NCBI GenBank assembly: GCA_018340805.1
Contig: JACMZG010001908.1
Span: forward strand, 35,634,066-35,698,065
Length of the DNA stretch: 64,000 nt
Direction of reading: 5' to 3'
Source of the DNA: Microvelia longipes
Lineage: Eukaryota; Arthropoda; Insecta; Hemiptera; Veliidae
Both the position numbers and the translations under genes were made by a program. Of this stretch, positions 34,600 through 47,616 are shown piece after piece. Position 1 is the stretch's first letter. Each line of letters starts with the position of its first letter. Under the pieces are notes generated by a model that was not told the DNA's origin, ran no database searches, and was given only the letters and a program-made list of their open reading frames with translations.

Positions 34600-36240
34600 T
34601 TATTTATATTAACTTGTTAAAAATGTTTCTTCACAATAGTTCAAGAGGTCAATATAATAATCTATTGAAAAGTATTTTCCTTTTATTATCTATTAATCCA
34701 TTAATGGAATTAGGTTACCTCTTAACTTAATAACTATCTAGAATTCTAGATTGACTTATAGTTATCTTAAAATTCTATTAACTAAAATATAGTGAATATA
34801 TAGTATACCTAGGTCATGTGACTCCTTACTAATATGCTAAGATGATCTGTGCTATTATTGTCTTATGGATTATCAGTTGTATTTCACAGCTTTTATATTT
34901 TTGTCTTATATTTTTTATGTCTTATATTTTGTTTAGTTTGTTGGTAACTAAAAAAGCATAGTTTTTTCAATTAATTAATGTTTTCTGTGTTACATAATTT
35001 ATAGCCGAGAAACATTGAAAATTTTTAATCTTCTTCTGTTGAAAATATTGCCAACAACGGAAAAAATAAAACATGACTTGATAAAGTACAATTTCACAGA
35101 TGTGGTATTAGTAGTTTTTATTTTATTTTTACAAATTTAATTTATTGTCTGGTATTAAATCATAGTTTGATACATAGATCATCGAGAGTAAAAAAAATAT
35201 TCATCTGGAATATTGCCATGTTTTTTTTACTATACACGTATGTTTCATGTTAGACTAAGTAGTTAAAACATTAAATTAAATCAGTGCCAAACGAAGAGCA
35301 ACATAACACACATTAGTTTATAGCTACAACATAGTCAACATTATTTATTGTTTGTAGTAAAATATTTATGTTAATTAATTATTCCCAGGATAAAAGTATT
35401 GTTTAGCGATCGCTTAGGATAGATTATTAGTGCAGCAATAATCTATAACAGTACAGCAATGGTGTATAACAGTTTTTACATAATTTACAATTTGTTTCAT
35501 TATATGTAATTTGTTAAATAGAATCAGCTGAAAGGCTGCTATTTTTTATAGTTAAATTTTATATTCATATATTAGGCAATTTTCCTTCCACCTAAAATTA
35601 GAAATAATGAATACGTATAATATTTTTTTTATTTATTTAGGTTTTTAGTTGAGTTATTAAAATTTACAAATAAATAGTAAATAAACTTCATTGGCATACA
35701 ACGTTTTACATCTAGCATAAACAGGTTTATAAAATTAAAATAATAAATTTAATTTATAAAAAATACTTGTTATTTACATAAATAATTAATTAATAAAATT
35801 AATGAAGAATCCACGAAAGAGAAAAAAATTAGAACTTCTTAATTGCAGTATGAGAGTCCCCGGTAGAAAATTAGTGCAATGGCTCAAAAACCTAACATAC
35901 CATTTAATTTTTGGACAGCAGACTTAAAAATAAAGTATTTTTTAAAAATTGAACTATTCTATACGTCTGTTGTTTGTGACTGAATTTAATTTAATATTTT
36001 GTAAGTTATTTAAATGTTGGTAAATATTTTTTCCTAAGTATAGGGCTCTTTTAGTGTTGAGATAACCTCATGAATGATATAGTGGTATATAAAAAGCACA
36101 TAGGAAGTTCTCTTGAACAGTGATAACGTTTCGAGTCTACACCATGTATATTATATTTACCTCGACATTTATTACTTATAAAACCCCTTTATAATAGTTC
36201 AAACATCAAAAAATTTTCAATATTTTTAGTTGAAAAATAA
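34600..36240. other. AT-rich stretch, nothing recognised
   Basis: No coding frame or clear repeat over 1.6 kb. Confidence 0.4.
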
Positions 36241-36242
36241 AA

Positions 36243-36455
36243 AATCAATTATTTTTTTCTTTTCCTCATTTATAGTATTAGTATTGGAAAAGTAATTGTG
36301 TTTGCTCGAAAATCCAAAAACATAATTTCGACTAAATTATTCGGATGTGACGTGTTATCCGGGAATGAAACAGTTGTTATAACTATCTCAGGACGAGCGA
36401 AACGAGTCCAATAAGATAAAGAAAAGTTTTAAATATCCGGCTTTATACATAAAGC
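36243..36455 (+). mobile_element. 5S-like element with internal deletion
   Basis: The 5' end (TTTTCCTCATTTATAGTATT, then AATTGTGTTTGCTCGAAAATC) is joined to the 3' tail (GGACGAGCGAAACGAGTCC...). Most of the body, including the 5S-like segment, is missing. Confidence 0.55.
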
Positions 36456-36459
36456 CATT

Positions 36460-37180
36460 TTTACATTTTTTGTCCATCGTAGAAAAAGTAAATATTTCTT
36501 AAATTGTTGATAAATGTATTATTAATTTACCTATAGATTATATTTGTACAAATACCTCTATACTAGCTCTATGTTATACTAATGCCTATAGTTAATTACT
36601 AGTTTCAGACTTTATATTTACAATACTGAGTATATGTTTACGTTGTATAGACATAGTCTGTTTATATTTAGTATGGCTTTGCTCTATGTTTTGACTTCTA
36701 AATATAGTAAATAAGACTAAGGTCATAAAACTCTATATCTAGTTTGTATCCCTATCAACATGGGGTGCTTGAGAAGAGACTGGTAAACTTAAAAGTAAGA
36801 TTACGCCACCTGCTATTGAAATAATTTTCATTGATAAATTTAGATTATAAAAGTAGTTTGTAAATTGATGTTGTGGACATGTTTATTAATAAACGAGGCA
36901 TGTTAACAAATTTCTCAAGTGTTTTAAAATTACTCGAGTGCTTGTACAGTAATATTATTGCTTTTTTATAATTGTAGATTTTCAAAGGAAATACGCTAAT
37001 ATGTGTTAAAGATTAGCATAAGCTAAGCTTCATACGTGTTCCCAGAATTATTTGAATTTAAAGACAAGGAGGTGTTTTAAACATTAGTTTAAAGGTTGTT
37101 TATGAAAAAAATTGGCTAAAGTAAGTTCACCTAAACTAAAACATCTCCGGTGCTAAGCAAAATATCAAAATTTATTGGAA
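36460..37180. other. AT-rich stretch, nothing recognised
   Basis: Around 36975-37060 CAAAGGAAATACGCTAATAT and CCCAGAATTATTTG recall the foldback family at the window start. No gene. Confidence 0.35.
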
Positions 37181-37182
37181 TA

Positions 37183-37499
<317 letters not shown>

Positions 37500-37500
<1 letters not shown>

Positions 37501-38260
37501 TGACAGTATCTCTTTTGCATTGCGAGCGACAGCTAATGACTAATTCTTGTTGAATGTCTATTCACAGAAATATGAAATGTCACTTGTTGAGTCTAAACAA
37601 GTTCTATTGAATACAGTTTGCATTGTATGTTTCGGCACCGGTCCCATTATTTCAATTGTACGCAATAATAACAATAACAGACGGAATGAATTGCGGGGCA
37701 GATCGCCAGGTTGTTTAGCTGATACGTGCAATAAGTATTGTTCTCATGTCAATATTTTTTGTATGTTGAGTTACTTATGTCATATTAAGTAACTTGTGAC
37801 TTATGTTTGTTAGTGCTATAAAACGGGTTATTTTTTGTCATTTATAAGTCTGTTACTTAATTTTTTTTCGGATTCCCAAAATTGCTGTGTCACTACTTGT
37901 CATTGAAACTTGAAGTACGTCCTGAAGAAACTGTACTGATGAGTCTAGCGTCTTACTATTTTTGATATAATGCTTAAAAACCTACTTTTTACTCCTAAGT
38001 AAAGACAATTGAACGATGACAGAGTTATTTTGTAAGTTACAACGTAGGGCATGCCAAATTTAGTGCGAATCTGATGAAAATAGTGACTGTTGTTTAAGGA
38101 ATGAATTATTGATTAAAATATAGCTACGTCATAAGGTTAATAGATAAACATGATATAGATAGATGAACAAAATAAGATTACGTACTTAATATATGGTCAT
38201 TTTAAAAGAACTGCCTGTTTTAATTAAGAATAAAAATTTCGCATTTTATTTCGAAACGTT
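37500..38260. other. Unassigned stretch
   Basis: An 81-codon frame at 37547-37792 has no recognisable domain. No gene is called. Confidence 0.35.
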
Positions 38261-38261
38261 T

Positions 38262-39055
38262 TTACTTTTACTTATTTATAGGTATGTAGAGAAAGTATTG
38301 TGTTTGCAAAAACATCCAAAAACTGGGATGACACCGGAATTACCCGTTTCAAGGTTTTTAAAGGCCTCCTGAGTAGTTTTCGCAATTTTGTCTGTCTGTA
38401 TGTGTGTGTGTGTGTGTGTGTGACAGGTATCATCGTAGCTCCAAGTGTATTTATGCTAAATAGTTAAAACGTTGTACAAAAATCAGTCACTCGCTGTAGT
38501 TGTGCAATTCGGAAAATAATTTTCATGACGGCATTATCTCGCAATAATGACTTAGCGAAAATTTCGTAAAATTGTATAACGGGGAAAATGATGTGATCGG
38601 ATCGAGATCTCATATAGCCTTGTAAAAGGCTAACATATGTGCTAAGTTTCATATCATTATCAGCATTAATTTATTATTTTTTAAATTACTTGTGTACGTT
38701 TTTTAAGATATTGTAAATATCGGAAAACAATCTAATTACCTTAAAAATTGGTACAAGTAAACACCTTTACATAATAAATAAGAACATTATATTACGTTTC
38801 CATGAAATTTGTTGCATCATAAAAGTTAAGCAGCATTGAGCGTGGTCAATGCTGTATGGGTGACCGCTGAGAATGAAACGGATGCATTCACTATTTGAGG
38901 ACAAGCGGAGCGAGTCCGAGAACATGCTGCAGAATACATTTGGCGAATTGTATTTTCTTAGGGTGAGCGAAGCGAGTCCGAAGCAGGGAGGATGAGCGTA
39001 GCGAATCCGATGCAATGAGGAAAAGTTGCGAGGTACCCCATACCCGACTTTTTTA
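38262..39055 (+). mobile_element. 5S-like dispersed element, full length
   Basis: Contains the complete layout: TTTACTTATTTATAGGTATG start, GTATTGTGTTTGCAAAAAC, a GT microsatellite (38396-38422), GACGGCATTATCTCGCAATA, the 5S-like segment at about 38815-38875 (AAGTTAAGCAGCATTGAGCG, TGGTCAATGCTGTATGGGTG, ACCGCTGAGAATGA), two GCGAAGCGAGTCCGAAG tail repeats and the end GGTACCCCATACCCGACTTTTTTA. Minus-strand frames of 82 and 62 codons inside are shadows. Confidence 0.85.
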
Positions 39056-39059
39056 TGCT

Positions 39060-39885
39060 TAGTGGCTGCTTTTTATGCTTAGAGGACTGAAAATTATAGC
39101 TTTTTATTGGTTTTAGGTTTGTGTAGTATTATAGGCCTATATAATATTATTAGTTTTTTCTTTACTTTGTTGGAGCTTATAGAAAAAATTCAGAGACTGG
39201 AAGAGACGGAATATAATAGCTTGTATTCTTTTTCTCTATGCTTGCCTGAATATGTGTATTTTCCTTTTTGAAAAGAGGCTACTTTTGACTTTTCTTCAAA
39301 AGTCAAAATACCTTCTCTTCGACATATGAACAATGCAGTTGATCGAGGCCGGAAGGGGTTGAATAAACTTGCTTGCTTTTGAGGATTCCTGTGGATATAA
39401 GTGAGAATTAGCTACTGAAATTTCGCCAAGTTAGACTTATCATCAATAGAAGAAGTACTTTGATCATTTCTAGTTAAATTTTGTATTTGATTTTCGGTCA
39501 GTGTAGTTAAATGAAAAAGGTGTCTAAAAGAACGTTGTTTATCAATGAACAATAATATAAAGCCTAATAAGGTATCAAATCTTTTCAATCATTTACCTGT
39601 CTCGATAACTCGAAACCGTTTTTTCACAAAATTAAAAATATTATGTTGGATAATTCCTTATATTCCATTGATAAATTCTTTTTAATTTAATTTTAATAAG
39701 TTGATATATTTGCTTTATTATTTTGTAATTTCTTAGAACAAATAATTACTAATACATATAATAAATTACTTTTGTTGTTACTTTAATTTTTTGTTGTTTT
39801 TGTAACACTATTAAAACGGACTTTTCAGTAAAAAAATGTTATGGTAATTAATCATATACATGTTGCCATTGTACTTAAAGAAAAT
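39060..39885. other. Unassigned stretch
   Basis: A short direct duplication (TTTTTATGCTTAGTGGCTGC / TTTTTATGCTTAGAGGACTG) adjoins the element end at 39050-39090. CTACTTTTGACTTTTCTTCAAAAGTC at 39279 contains a hairpin. No gene. Confidence 0.4.
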
Positions 39886-39889
39886 ATTT

Positions 39890-40135
39890 CTGATGAGAAC
39901 AGTTCTAGAAGTATTGAGTTATTTACTAAGGTTCTAAAAGTATTGAGTTATTTACTAAGGTTCTTAAATTATTTAGTTATTTACTAAAGTTCAAGAAGTA
40001 TTTAGTTATTTACTAAAGTTCTAGAAGTATTAAGTTATTAACTAAAGTTCTTCAAGTATTAAGTTATTTACTAAAGTTCTTGAAGTATTTAATTATTTAT
40101 TAAAGTTCTAGAAGTATTTATTTATTTACTAAGTA
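39890..40135. repeat. Minisatellite, ~29-bp unit, about eight copies
   Basis: Unit TTCTAGAAGTATTTAGTTAT plus TTACTAAAG, with variation at several positions. Not coding. Confidence 0.9.
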
Positions 40136-40139
40136 AGTG

Positions 40140-41360
40140 ATTCCTCTCTTACTAATTCTCCAAGATATTTTGTTTTACCCCTTAAAGAATTAAATCTTCG
40201 ATTAACATCAAGTAAGCCATTTTGGAATTACCCTCCAGTATGATCTATAAAAATATACTTATGAAGTATCTATAATACATACGATAATTTTTCTTTGTTT
40301 AAAAATTATGTGGAGGTATATTTTTAAAGTCCATAAGTTTTTCAAAAATCTCATAAGTTAATTTTTCCTTTGTAAACTTACTAAACAATAAATTTAAATA
40401 TATTTTATTTCTGTTTCAGGTATGCTTTTAATATCTTTAGCCTTCAATTAACAATGTCGTAAGTTAATTAAAATATGTACCTAATTAAATTATTTTAAAG
40501 TAGCATAATGTCAGAAATTCAGGGTTGCCTCTGACATAATTATACTTGGTACAAACTTATTTTTAGAATAAAAAAAAAGTTTTATAAATGTATTTAATAT
40601 AGAATATATACATTACTACACTATGTCGCTGGTAACATTGTTGAAGAAAACGAATAAAATAATTTTTATTGTTTCTATTTTATTGACAGTAAGTCCCTAT
40701 TTTTCTAACCAACTCGTATATAAATCTTAAGAAAACCCTCGCAAAAAAAGTACAATTGATAAAAGAAAACAAATAAAATTAAATAGTAATACGGTTGTTT
40801 AAAGTCCACTATTGATATTAAATTGTATAATATGTGTTCTATAAACTCCATATAATATTTTCAAACCATTTAACTGAAAATATCGTCGCAACTATTATAG
40901 GGAAATTGCAATTTACTCAGTAAAATTTACTGGTCCCTATTGTACATAATGGTATATTCTACTACTACTGTTCTAGTATGATCTACTTAGTTTCAGTTCT
41001 AGTATCTTCTAATTCTACTACTTTTTTATGTTCTACTCAGTTTAAGTTCTAGTATGTTCTGCTGCTACTACTCTAGTTTTGTATTACTTGGATTGAGTTA
41101 AACATGACGAAATGCCATGTAACAACAAATATCATAAAACTACAAGTTAAACTAAACAACAACAATATGGCCACGAAGCGGCCCAGGGGTCTAAAAGCCC
41201 GTGTAATATTAATTACTAAAACAAACATAGTAGATAGCTTTTCAACCGATGCCACCAGGCCTCTAAGTTATAATGTTGCTTCTATGATCTAACATGAATT
41301 AAATTTACTGTATGACATGTATAGCTATAGACGTGAAAGTTTGTGACAATGGTGAATTAT
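40140..41360. other. AT-rich stretch with degenerate short repeats
   Basis: At 40955-41090 GTTCTAGTAT-type phrases recur four times. At 41140-41300 is a worn relative of the repeats at 15.5 and 23.2 kb (GGCCACGAAGCGGCCCAGGG). Opposing 60-codon frames across it are not genes. Confidence 0.4.
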
Positions 41361-41362
41361 GA

Positions 41363-41708
41363 GTAAAATTAGTTAGACGTAATCCATTGTCAGTACTATT
41401 TACAATTAACGACGTTTCGGGAGCAGGTACTTCTCCCATCATCAGGTTCGTCTTGAGAAAGACGGTGTGTGAATCTGTGTGTGAAGTGTTGGGTGTTAGG
41501 ACTTAAACCTAACTTCGTAGGCAGGTATCAACGACTTTGTAACAAAGTCGTTGATACCCTGATCAACACTTACCGTCAACACTTGACTCACACACCGTCT
41601 TTCTTAAGACGAACCTGATGATAGGAGAAGTACCTGCTCCCGAAACGTCGTTAATTGTAAATAGTACTGACAATGGATTATGTCCAACTAATTTTACTCA
41701 TGTATAGC
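41363..41708. mobile_element. Inverted repeat carrying paired hammerhead-like motifs
   Basis: Arms of about 150 bp meet at a perfect central palindrome (41524-41558, GGTATCAACGACTTTGT and complement). Each arm carries CTGATGA, a GGGAG/CTCCC-type stem with a 9-base loop, then GAAACGTCG: 41413-41444 on the minus strand and 41615-41646 on the plus strand. That order matches the hammerhead ribozyme core, as known from Penelope-like elements. The left copy has one extra U and the right an extra UA before stem II, and stem I is not obvious, so activity is uncertain. Outer ends share TAGTACTGACAATGGATTA. Confidence 0.7.
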
Positions 41709-42000
41709 TATGTAAAACAGCTATCAAAATAAAGTAATACTTTACTGTTAAAATACAATGACTAAGGCAGAATATAAATTAAGTATAATAGCATTATTCT
41801 ACAACTTCCTTGAATTTTATCAAAAATATAGCACAAATCTTTTGCTTTACCTGCTACCTGCTATTAAAATAAGTATTTATTACCTGATGTATTACCAATG
41901 TCTTATTAACTCATTCAGGACTTAACAATTATGCCACCAGTGCTTTTCCTTATTTCTTTTAAAAATATGAATGCTCCCCCTCTTATGAACAGCTGTATAA

Positions 42001-42661
42001 AAAACTCGGGTTACGAGGTACCTCGGAACTTTTCCTCATGACATCGAATTCGATACGCTCATCCTCCCTGCTTCAGACTCGCTTCGCTCGTCCTCAAAAT
42101 ATACAATTCTCCAAATTTATATTGTAACATGCCTTTGGATTCGCTTCGCTCGTCCTCAAATAGTAAATGCTTACATTTCATTATCAGCGGGCACCCATAC
42201 AGCACTGACCACGATCAATGCTGCTTAACTTTTATGATCCAACAAAACTCATAGATATATTTGTCGTATAGAAACTAAACATATTGTACTTATTTATATT
42301 TAAACTGGTGTATACTTGTACCAAACGTCAAGTCAAGATATATTATTTGTCGTATAGGAACGAAACTTATTTACTTAATTTTCGCTGAGTTATTATTGCG
42401 GGTTGATGACGTCATAAAAAATATTTTCCGAATAGCACAACTACAGCGGTAGACTAATTTTTGTACGAAGTTTCAACTCTCTAGCATTAATACACTGAGA
42501 GCTATGATCATAACAGACACACACACATACTTTGTGAAAACCACTCAGGAGGCCTTTAAAACACCTGGAACGTATAATTCCGGTTTTATCCCGATTTCGG
42601 ATTTTTTTGCTAACACAATACTTTTCCTATATACCTACGGTATAAATAAGGGAAAGTAAAA
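42001..42661 (-). mobile_element. 5S-like dispersed element, near full length
   Basis: Minus orientation. Terminal phrase GGTACCTCGGAACTTTTCC at 42018, CGCTTCGCTCGTCC tail repeats at 42081 and 42140, 5S-like segment at 42181-42240 (reverse of box C CACCCATACAGCACTGACC), then TGACGTCATAAAAAATATTT and the 5' end with TTTTCCTATATACCTACGG. One internal deletion shortens the middle. Confidence 0.8.
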
Positions 42662-42782
42662 ATGTTAGTTATCAATTATTTATGGAATGGGAATGTATGT
42701 AATGCATTCGTTAATTTAACAGTATATAAAATTTAATTTATCTCCAGACAGTGTATAATGTAAACTTTATTAACTAGTTTTT

Positions 42783-43110
42783 GGGAGTAAAGAAGCACTT
42801 TTCTCCCTTGAGAATAAAAAGCGTTTCCTATTATTGGGTTATTTTAGCTAATTATATCAATTTTTTAGGGTATTGGTATTCTCTAAATTTATACAGGTGA
42901 CCTATAAATATTTGTAATTTTTCCGGGGGGTGGCACCCCTAAACATTTTTAGGGGGATTTGACAAACAATATATATATTGGCTCAAAATTCGCCATTACC
43001 TTCCTCGCCTTCGCCTTGGGAGTTTAACACATAAATACCTCAGCTTCGCCTCAGGAGTTAAATACTTTGGTAAATACCAACTAACTGCTCAGGGAAATAA
43101 TAGAATTCTT
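42783..43110 (-). mobile_element. Hairpin-bearing dispersed repeat, inverted relative of 27.9-28.4 kb
   Basis: Shares, in reversed order, GCGTTTCCTATTATTGGGTT, TTTAGGGTATTGGTATTCTC, GGGGGGTGGCACCCC, TTCCTCGCCTTCGCCTTGGG and CCTCAGCTTCGCCTCAGGAG with 27922-28440. The hairpin cores here are partly broken (GGC facing GGC in one). Confidence 0.65.
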
Positions 43111-43114
43111 AACT

Positions 43115-43800
43115 CCCTTGGTGCATAAATAACTACTACATCCCTGAACTGAAACGATAGTTTTTGTTGGGCAAAATACTTCCTTTTCTCGGCATAGTAA
43201 ACAACTCTCAAATTTCCAACGTTCGTTCAATAAATTGGTGGAAAATATTACACAGGAACTATTCTAAGTAGCTGTTGAAACATAAGTGGACCATTTGTAG
43301 CGGCTGCATTTACACCACAACTCACTGGATTTACTAATACTTGTATTTTATTAATGTTCTACCACCTAGAAAACAGTTTCTGTAATGTTAAGCTTAGTAT
43401 CACTATAAACAAGTCTTCTGAACCCTTTTCTTTTACTCATATTATTGTTTACTACTAACTAAAACATTCATTCTTGTAGTTTTGGGGGGTTGTGGTAAAA
43501 CTGACATTATAGTTGTTTAGGATTAAACTACAGACCGCTATGTCACAACACCATCCCTTGTTCTTTATATAAGATTTGTTGTTTATATCTTGTTCGGTTT
43601 TTATTTTTAAACTTTTTTTAATCTTTTAGGGGATTTGACGTAGGAAGCTGTACAACGATAATTAAATCTTACTCAGGCTTTAATTAGATTACTTTTAAAT
43701 CTGATTTGCATTCTTGCCATTTTTAATGTCTTAGTCATATCTTAATGTGATTTGTCAGAACTTTGAAATAGTTGGATAGAACTGCGTTGGGCTTTTCTGA
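43115..43800. other. AT-rich stretch, nothing recognised
   Basis: No coding frame or clear repeat. Confidence 0.4.
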
Positions 43801-43817
43801 GTTTTCTGAGGATTTGG

Positions 43818-43930
<113 letters not shown>

Positions 43931-44154
43931 GGCCGCCATGCCGCCTATATCCCATAGCGAAATTATTCCAAATGAAATTTGCTAAAACTAATTTATACAA
44001 ATCATCTAAATATATAATTTAAATCTGAACACACATTCTCCAAGTTCGATAATAACTAATATTTTCTGAAATATACGCAGACTAAATAATGTTACTTTAT
44101 ATTCTGAAAAAAAATGTAAAAAATTGAAATTAAAAGGAAGTTATAAAAGAATAG

Positions 44155-44750
44155 AAACATTTTTATCAGGTAGATAGATAATTCCTAATATTCAGATGAT
44201 TTTTATCAGGTAGATAGATAATTCTTAATAATAATATCTTTATCTAATTTTACACAGTATTTCTTACAATTTTACAATAATTATACATCATATTACTTAT
44301 ATTATTTTATTTTATTTACACTTTATCTTATTTTATTTGCTTTATATTTACCTATATATAATTTTTCGCAGTCTTGAAGAAGCTGTACAGCTTGAAGCTG
44401 AAGACTGTTATTATCTATATTTCAATTTATTATACCTTATAATTTCTTTTTTATCATCTATGTTATATAATTTGTTTTAAATTAGGCTATTTATTATTTA
44501 TTTTATACTAATAAATGAATAACTACAAATAGTCAGATGATTTTTTCAGTTAGATTGATAATTCTTAATATTCAGATGGTTTTTATCAGGTAGATAGATA
44601 ATTCTTAATATTCAGATGGTTTTTATCAGGTAGATAGATAATTCTTAATATTCAGATGGTTTTTATCAGGTAGATAGATAATTCTTAATATTCAGATGAT
44701 TTTTATTAGGTTGATAAATAATTTTTAATATTCAGATGATTCTTATTACT
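44155..44750. repeat. Minisatellite, 40-bp unit, in two blocks
   Basis: Unit: TTTTTATCAGGTAGATAGAT, AATTCTTAATATTCAGATGG. Two copies at 44159-44235 and about five at 44535-44745, separated by 300 bp of unrelated AT-rich DNA containing a GAAGCTGTACAGCTTG hairpin near 44380. The middle copies of the second block are identical. Confidence 0.9.
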
Positions 44751-44759
44751 TTCGTGCTT

Positions 44760-45700
44760 AAAATTCTTTCATCCAAGATATCGTTATTTTAATAAATACT
44801 TCATCTACTTATTAAAATGTTTAAATTGTATATAATTTAAAGCTAATGAAAAATGTATTTGTGGTATTTACTGATGTTTTTTGCTATTTGCCCTGTTTAC
44901 ATATACTGAGTGTCCGAGTTACTCCGAATATTTCGTTTATTACTTGAGACGCGGCACATAGCTCAGACCAACATGTTGTATTTTTTTGTTTTAGAAATTC
45001 AGTTTTGCATAAAAAGAACAGAATTTACCAAAAAAAAAGTGCTAACAACTAGAAACAAGTAGATAAGAAGATTTTTTATTTCATTTTTTTCTCTTTGTGA
45101 AACTTGAGCGAATTTTACAACAATATTCTTGTAACATAAGCGCCTGAGAATGATACAGAAATGTAATTAATTATATTGCTAATTCTCGACTCGAGATGTA
45201 TTGCTGTTCCAACATAACATAGACACTCCTTTATGTGTATTTGCGAAACAATAATGTAGGTTCAATAATCAAATTATTAACAACAGAGAAGAAGGTTAGT
45301 ATTGCTAGAAGATTACCTGTAGAAATATAGTTTATTGAATTTTATTATTCCAATGTGGTTTCAAACTTTCCTTCTACTTAAGTAAATATTTATTAGGTAA
45401 ATATTTTATACAAAATCGATATCTAATGAATTATAATAGAGATAGTCTTATTACGTTACTCTAATGTTCTAGACTGGATCGATTTACATTGTTTAAAATT
45501 ATTCCTAGTACGCTTTATTATAGAAACTACTTTAATATATAGTTTGTGTCTAGGTTTTACATAAATAAATAAAAATAATACTTAATCGACTTTTTAGGGA
45601 GTGCGATCTAATAAAGTCTTCAATTGATATTGGCCATGTAATTATGGATCATTTATAGAATACACAAAAATGGGAATTTGTTTACACTTATACGATCTAA
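44760..45700. other. AT-rich stretch, nothing recognised
   Basis: No gene. At 44905 ACTGAGTGTCCGAGTTACTC resembles ends of insect repeats, without a partner seen. Confidence 0.35.
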
Positions 45701-45708
45701 AAGTTTCA

Positions 45709-45803
45709 TTTTTACATTCAATTAAGCCTAATTAAAAAAAAAATTAAAATCAATCTGTGTTTTTTATATAATATTTTTAATTAGGCTTAATTGAATGTAA
45801 AAA
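45709..45803. repeat. Perfect 30-bp inverted repeat
   Basis: 45709-45738 and 45774-45803 are exact complements (TTTTTACATTCAATTAAGCC...), with a 35-base AT-rich spacer. No coding sequence. It looks like a small MITE or foldback remnant. Confidence 0.85.
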
Positions 45804-45999
45804 TACATTACATAATAATATACATACGTATACATTATATAATAATGTATACTTACAAATAAGTAAAAAAAATTGGAGTATCAATTAATTATTATTTATT
45901 TTAATATTATGGACTAAAATTTAATTTTAAATTTTAATTTAAAATTCAATTTAAATAAAATTTAATTAATTTTTTAATTAATTAAAAAAGTATACTATT

Positions 46000-46290
46000 A
46001 CGCTTCGATACGGCAAGTATATCTACTGTTTTTGTTGGATCATAAAAGTTAAGCAGCATCCTGCTTAACTTGCTGAGTGCACCCGTCCTAGTTGGGTGAC
46101 CGCTGGAAATAAAATTAATCTATTTACTATCTGAGGACGTATGAAGCAAGTCAGAAGACTTGATGGAGTAGAAATTTGGTGATTTTTATATTCTGAGGAC
46201 GAGCGAAGCGAGTCCGAAGTAGTGAGAATAACGTAGCGAATCCGATAAGGTAAGAAAAAGTTCCGAGGTATCCCTCGGATTTTTTAATCA
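46000..46290 (+). mobile_element. 5S-like element, 5'-truncated
   Basis: Starts just before the 5S-like segment (TTGGATCATAAAAGTTAAGC at 46038). Box A and B spacing is disturbed by a small inverted insertion (CAGCATCCTGCTTAACTTGC). Box C (GTTGGGTGACCGCTGGAAAT) and the GAGGACGAGCGAAGCGAGTC tail are kept. The end is GAGGTATCCCTCGGATTTTTT. Confidence 0.7.
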
Positions 46291-46294
46291 ATAA

Positions 46295-47610
46295 TTTAAT
46301 TGCTTTTTTTTTAATTTCTCTTTATTTGCTAAATTACATCATTTTAGTACAGATACTTAATATAAAATATTAATATATAATATTATAACATATAATATAA
46401 AAATATGTAGTTAATATCCCTCACAAGAGGCATGACCTGATATGCCGTGAGAGAGGTTTAATTAGTTTTGAGAAAATTTTAACATATACATATATACAAG
46501 TAGTAAGGGTTTTTGTCAGTAGTATTAAAATTATAAAATAATAAAGAAGAAGAAAAATAAGAGGAGATCCACAATGCAAGATTTATTTGATTTTTTGATT
46601 AAATTAAAATGTAATTCGATTGAAATATTTTATTACAATAATTTGTATTTCAATTTGTATAATCATAATTAATTGTTTATTTATATTAATCATTTTTGGT
46701 CATTCATTATTATTTGTAGTTCTTGTTGTAGAAAACTCGTGTATTTGTATTTTAGCATTGGGTTCTAAAATATATTTATTTTGTTTCACTTTATGTTCAA
46801 GGGTTTGTTTATTAGGATAAGAATATTCTCTTTAAGAAAGAATCTTTGATAAGTTTACTTTTTAAACAGTACAAATGTATGGACCATAATATGACGTTAT
46901 CCATGTACCCTGGAAACTTGGATAGTAATCAGATGGGTTTATTTAATGGATTTTTCCTCAAATAAAAGGTAAAAGAAATTTTTAACAACATCGCACACAT
47001 ATTTTCATAACAATAGTCTTTATATAACTGTAAACAAATTACATATTATCTTTCAAGCCAAATAATAACAAATTATATTTTATACATTCTTTAATGGTCT
47101 GTGTTGATCAATTATCAAGATTATACGTATTATACTTATGATTATCCGTGTTTTACGTCTCGATCTCTATGAACCATGTTAAACAAATATTTTACGAACC
47201 TAAAAGAGTGGATGTTCACGAATTTCTCATTATTGACTCTTGATGAAGTCAATAGGATAGTTTGTGAAAGGTTGTATTATAAAGAAGAACTTGTCGTGAC
47301 TCTAATTTTTCATATACTATCTATCATATTATATTTAATGTTTTATTTTGATATCTTAACTATGTTTTTATAAGATTGTTATAGTTTATTATCAGACTAT
47401 TAGTTTTTAAAAGGTGAAAGATCATTGAAAGTATATTATAGAGTTATTTGAGTTTTTTTATTAGTTTTAAAATAATAACTTTATTTAATGAGATAAGTAT
47501 TTAGACTGCTATGTATTGGATAAGGTAGAATGTGGTTTTTTGGCTTTATTAATTAATGAAATTCATATTCAATAAGAAACAGTTAAAAATTTAAATACGT
47601 TTAAGCAAAA
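46295..47610. other. AT-rich stretch, nothing recognised
   Basis: Frames of 65-66 codons at 46620 and 47176 are hydrophobic and AT-driven. No domain, splice context or homology is recognised. Confidence 0.35.
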
Positions 47611-47616
47611 CAAAAA

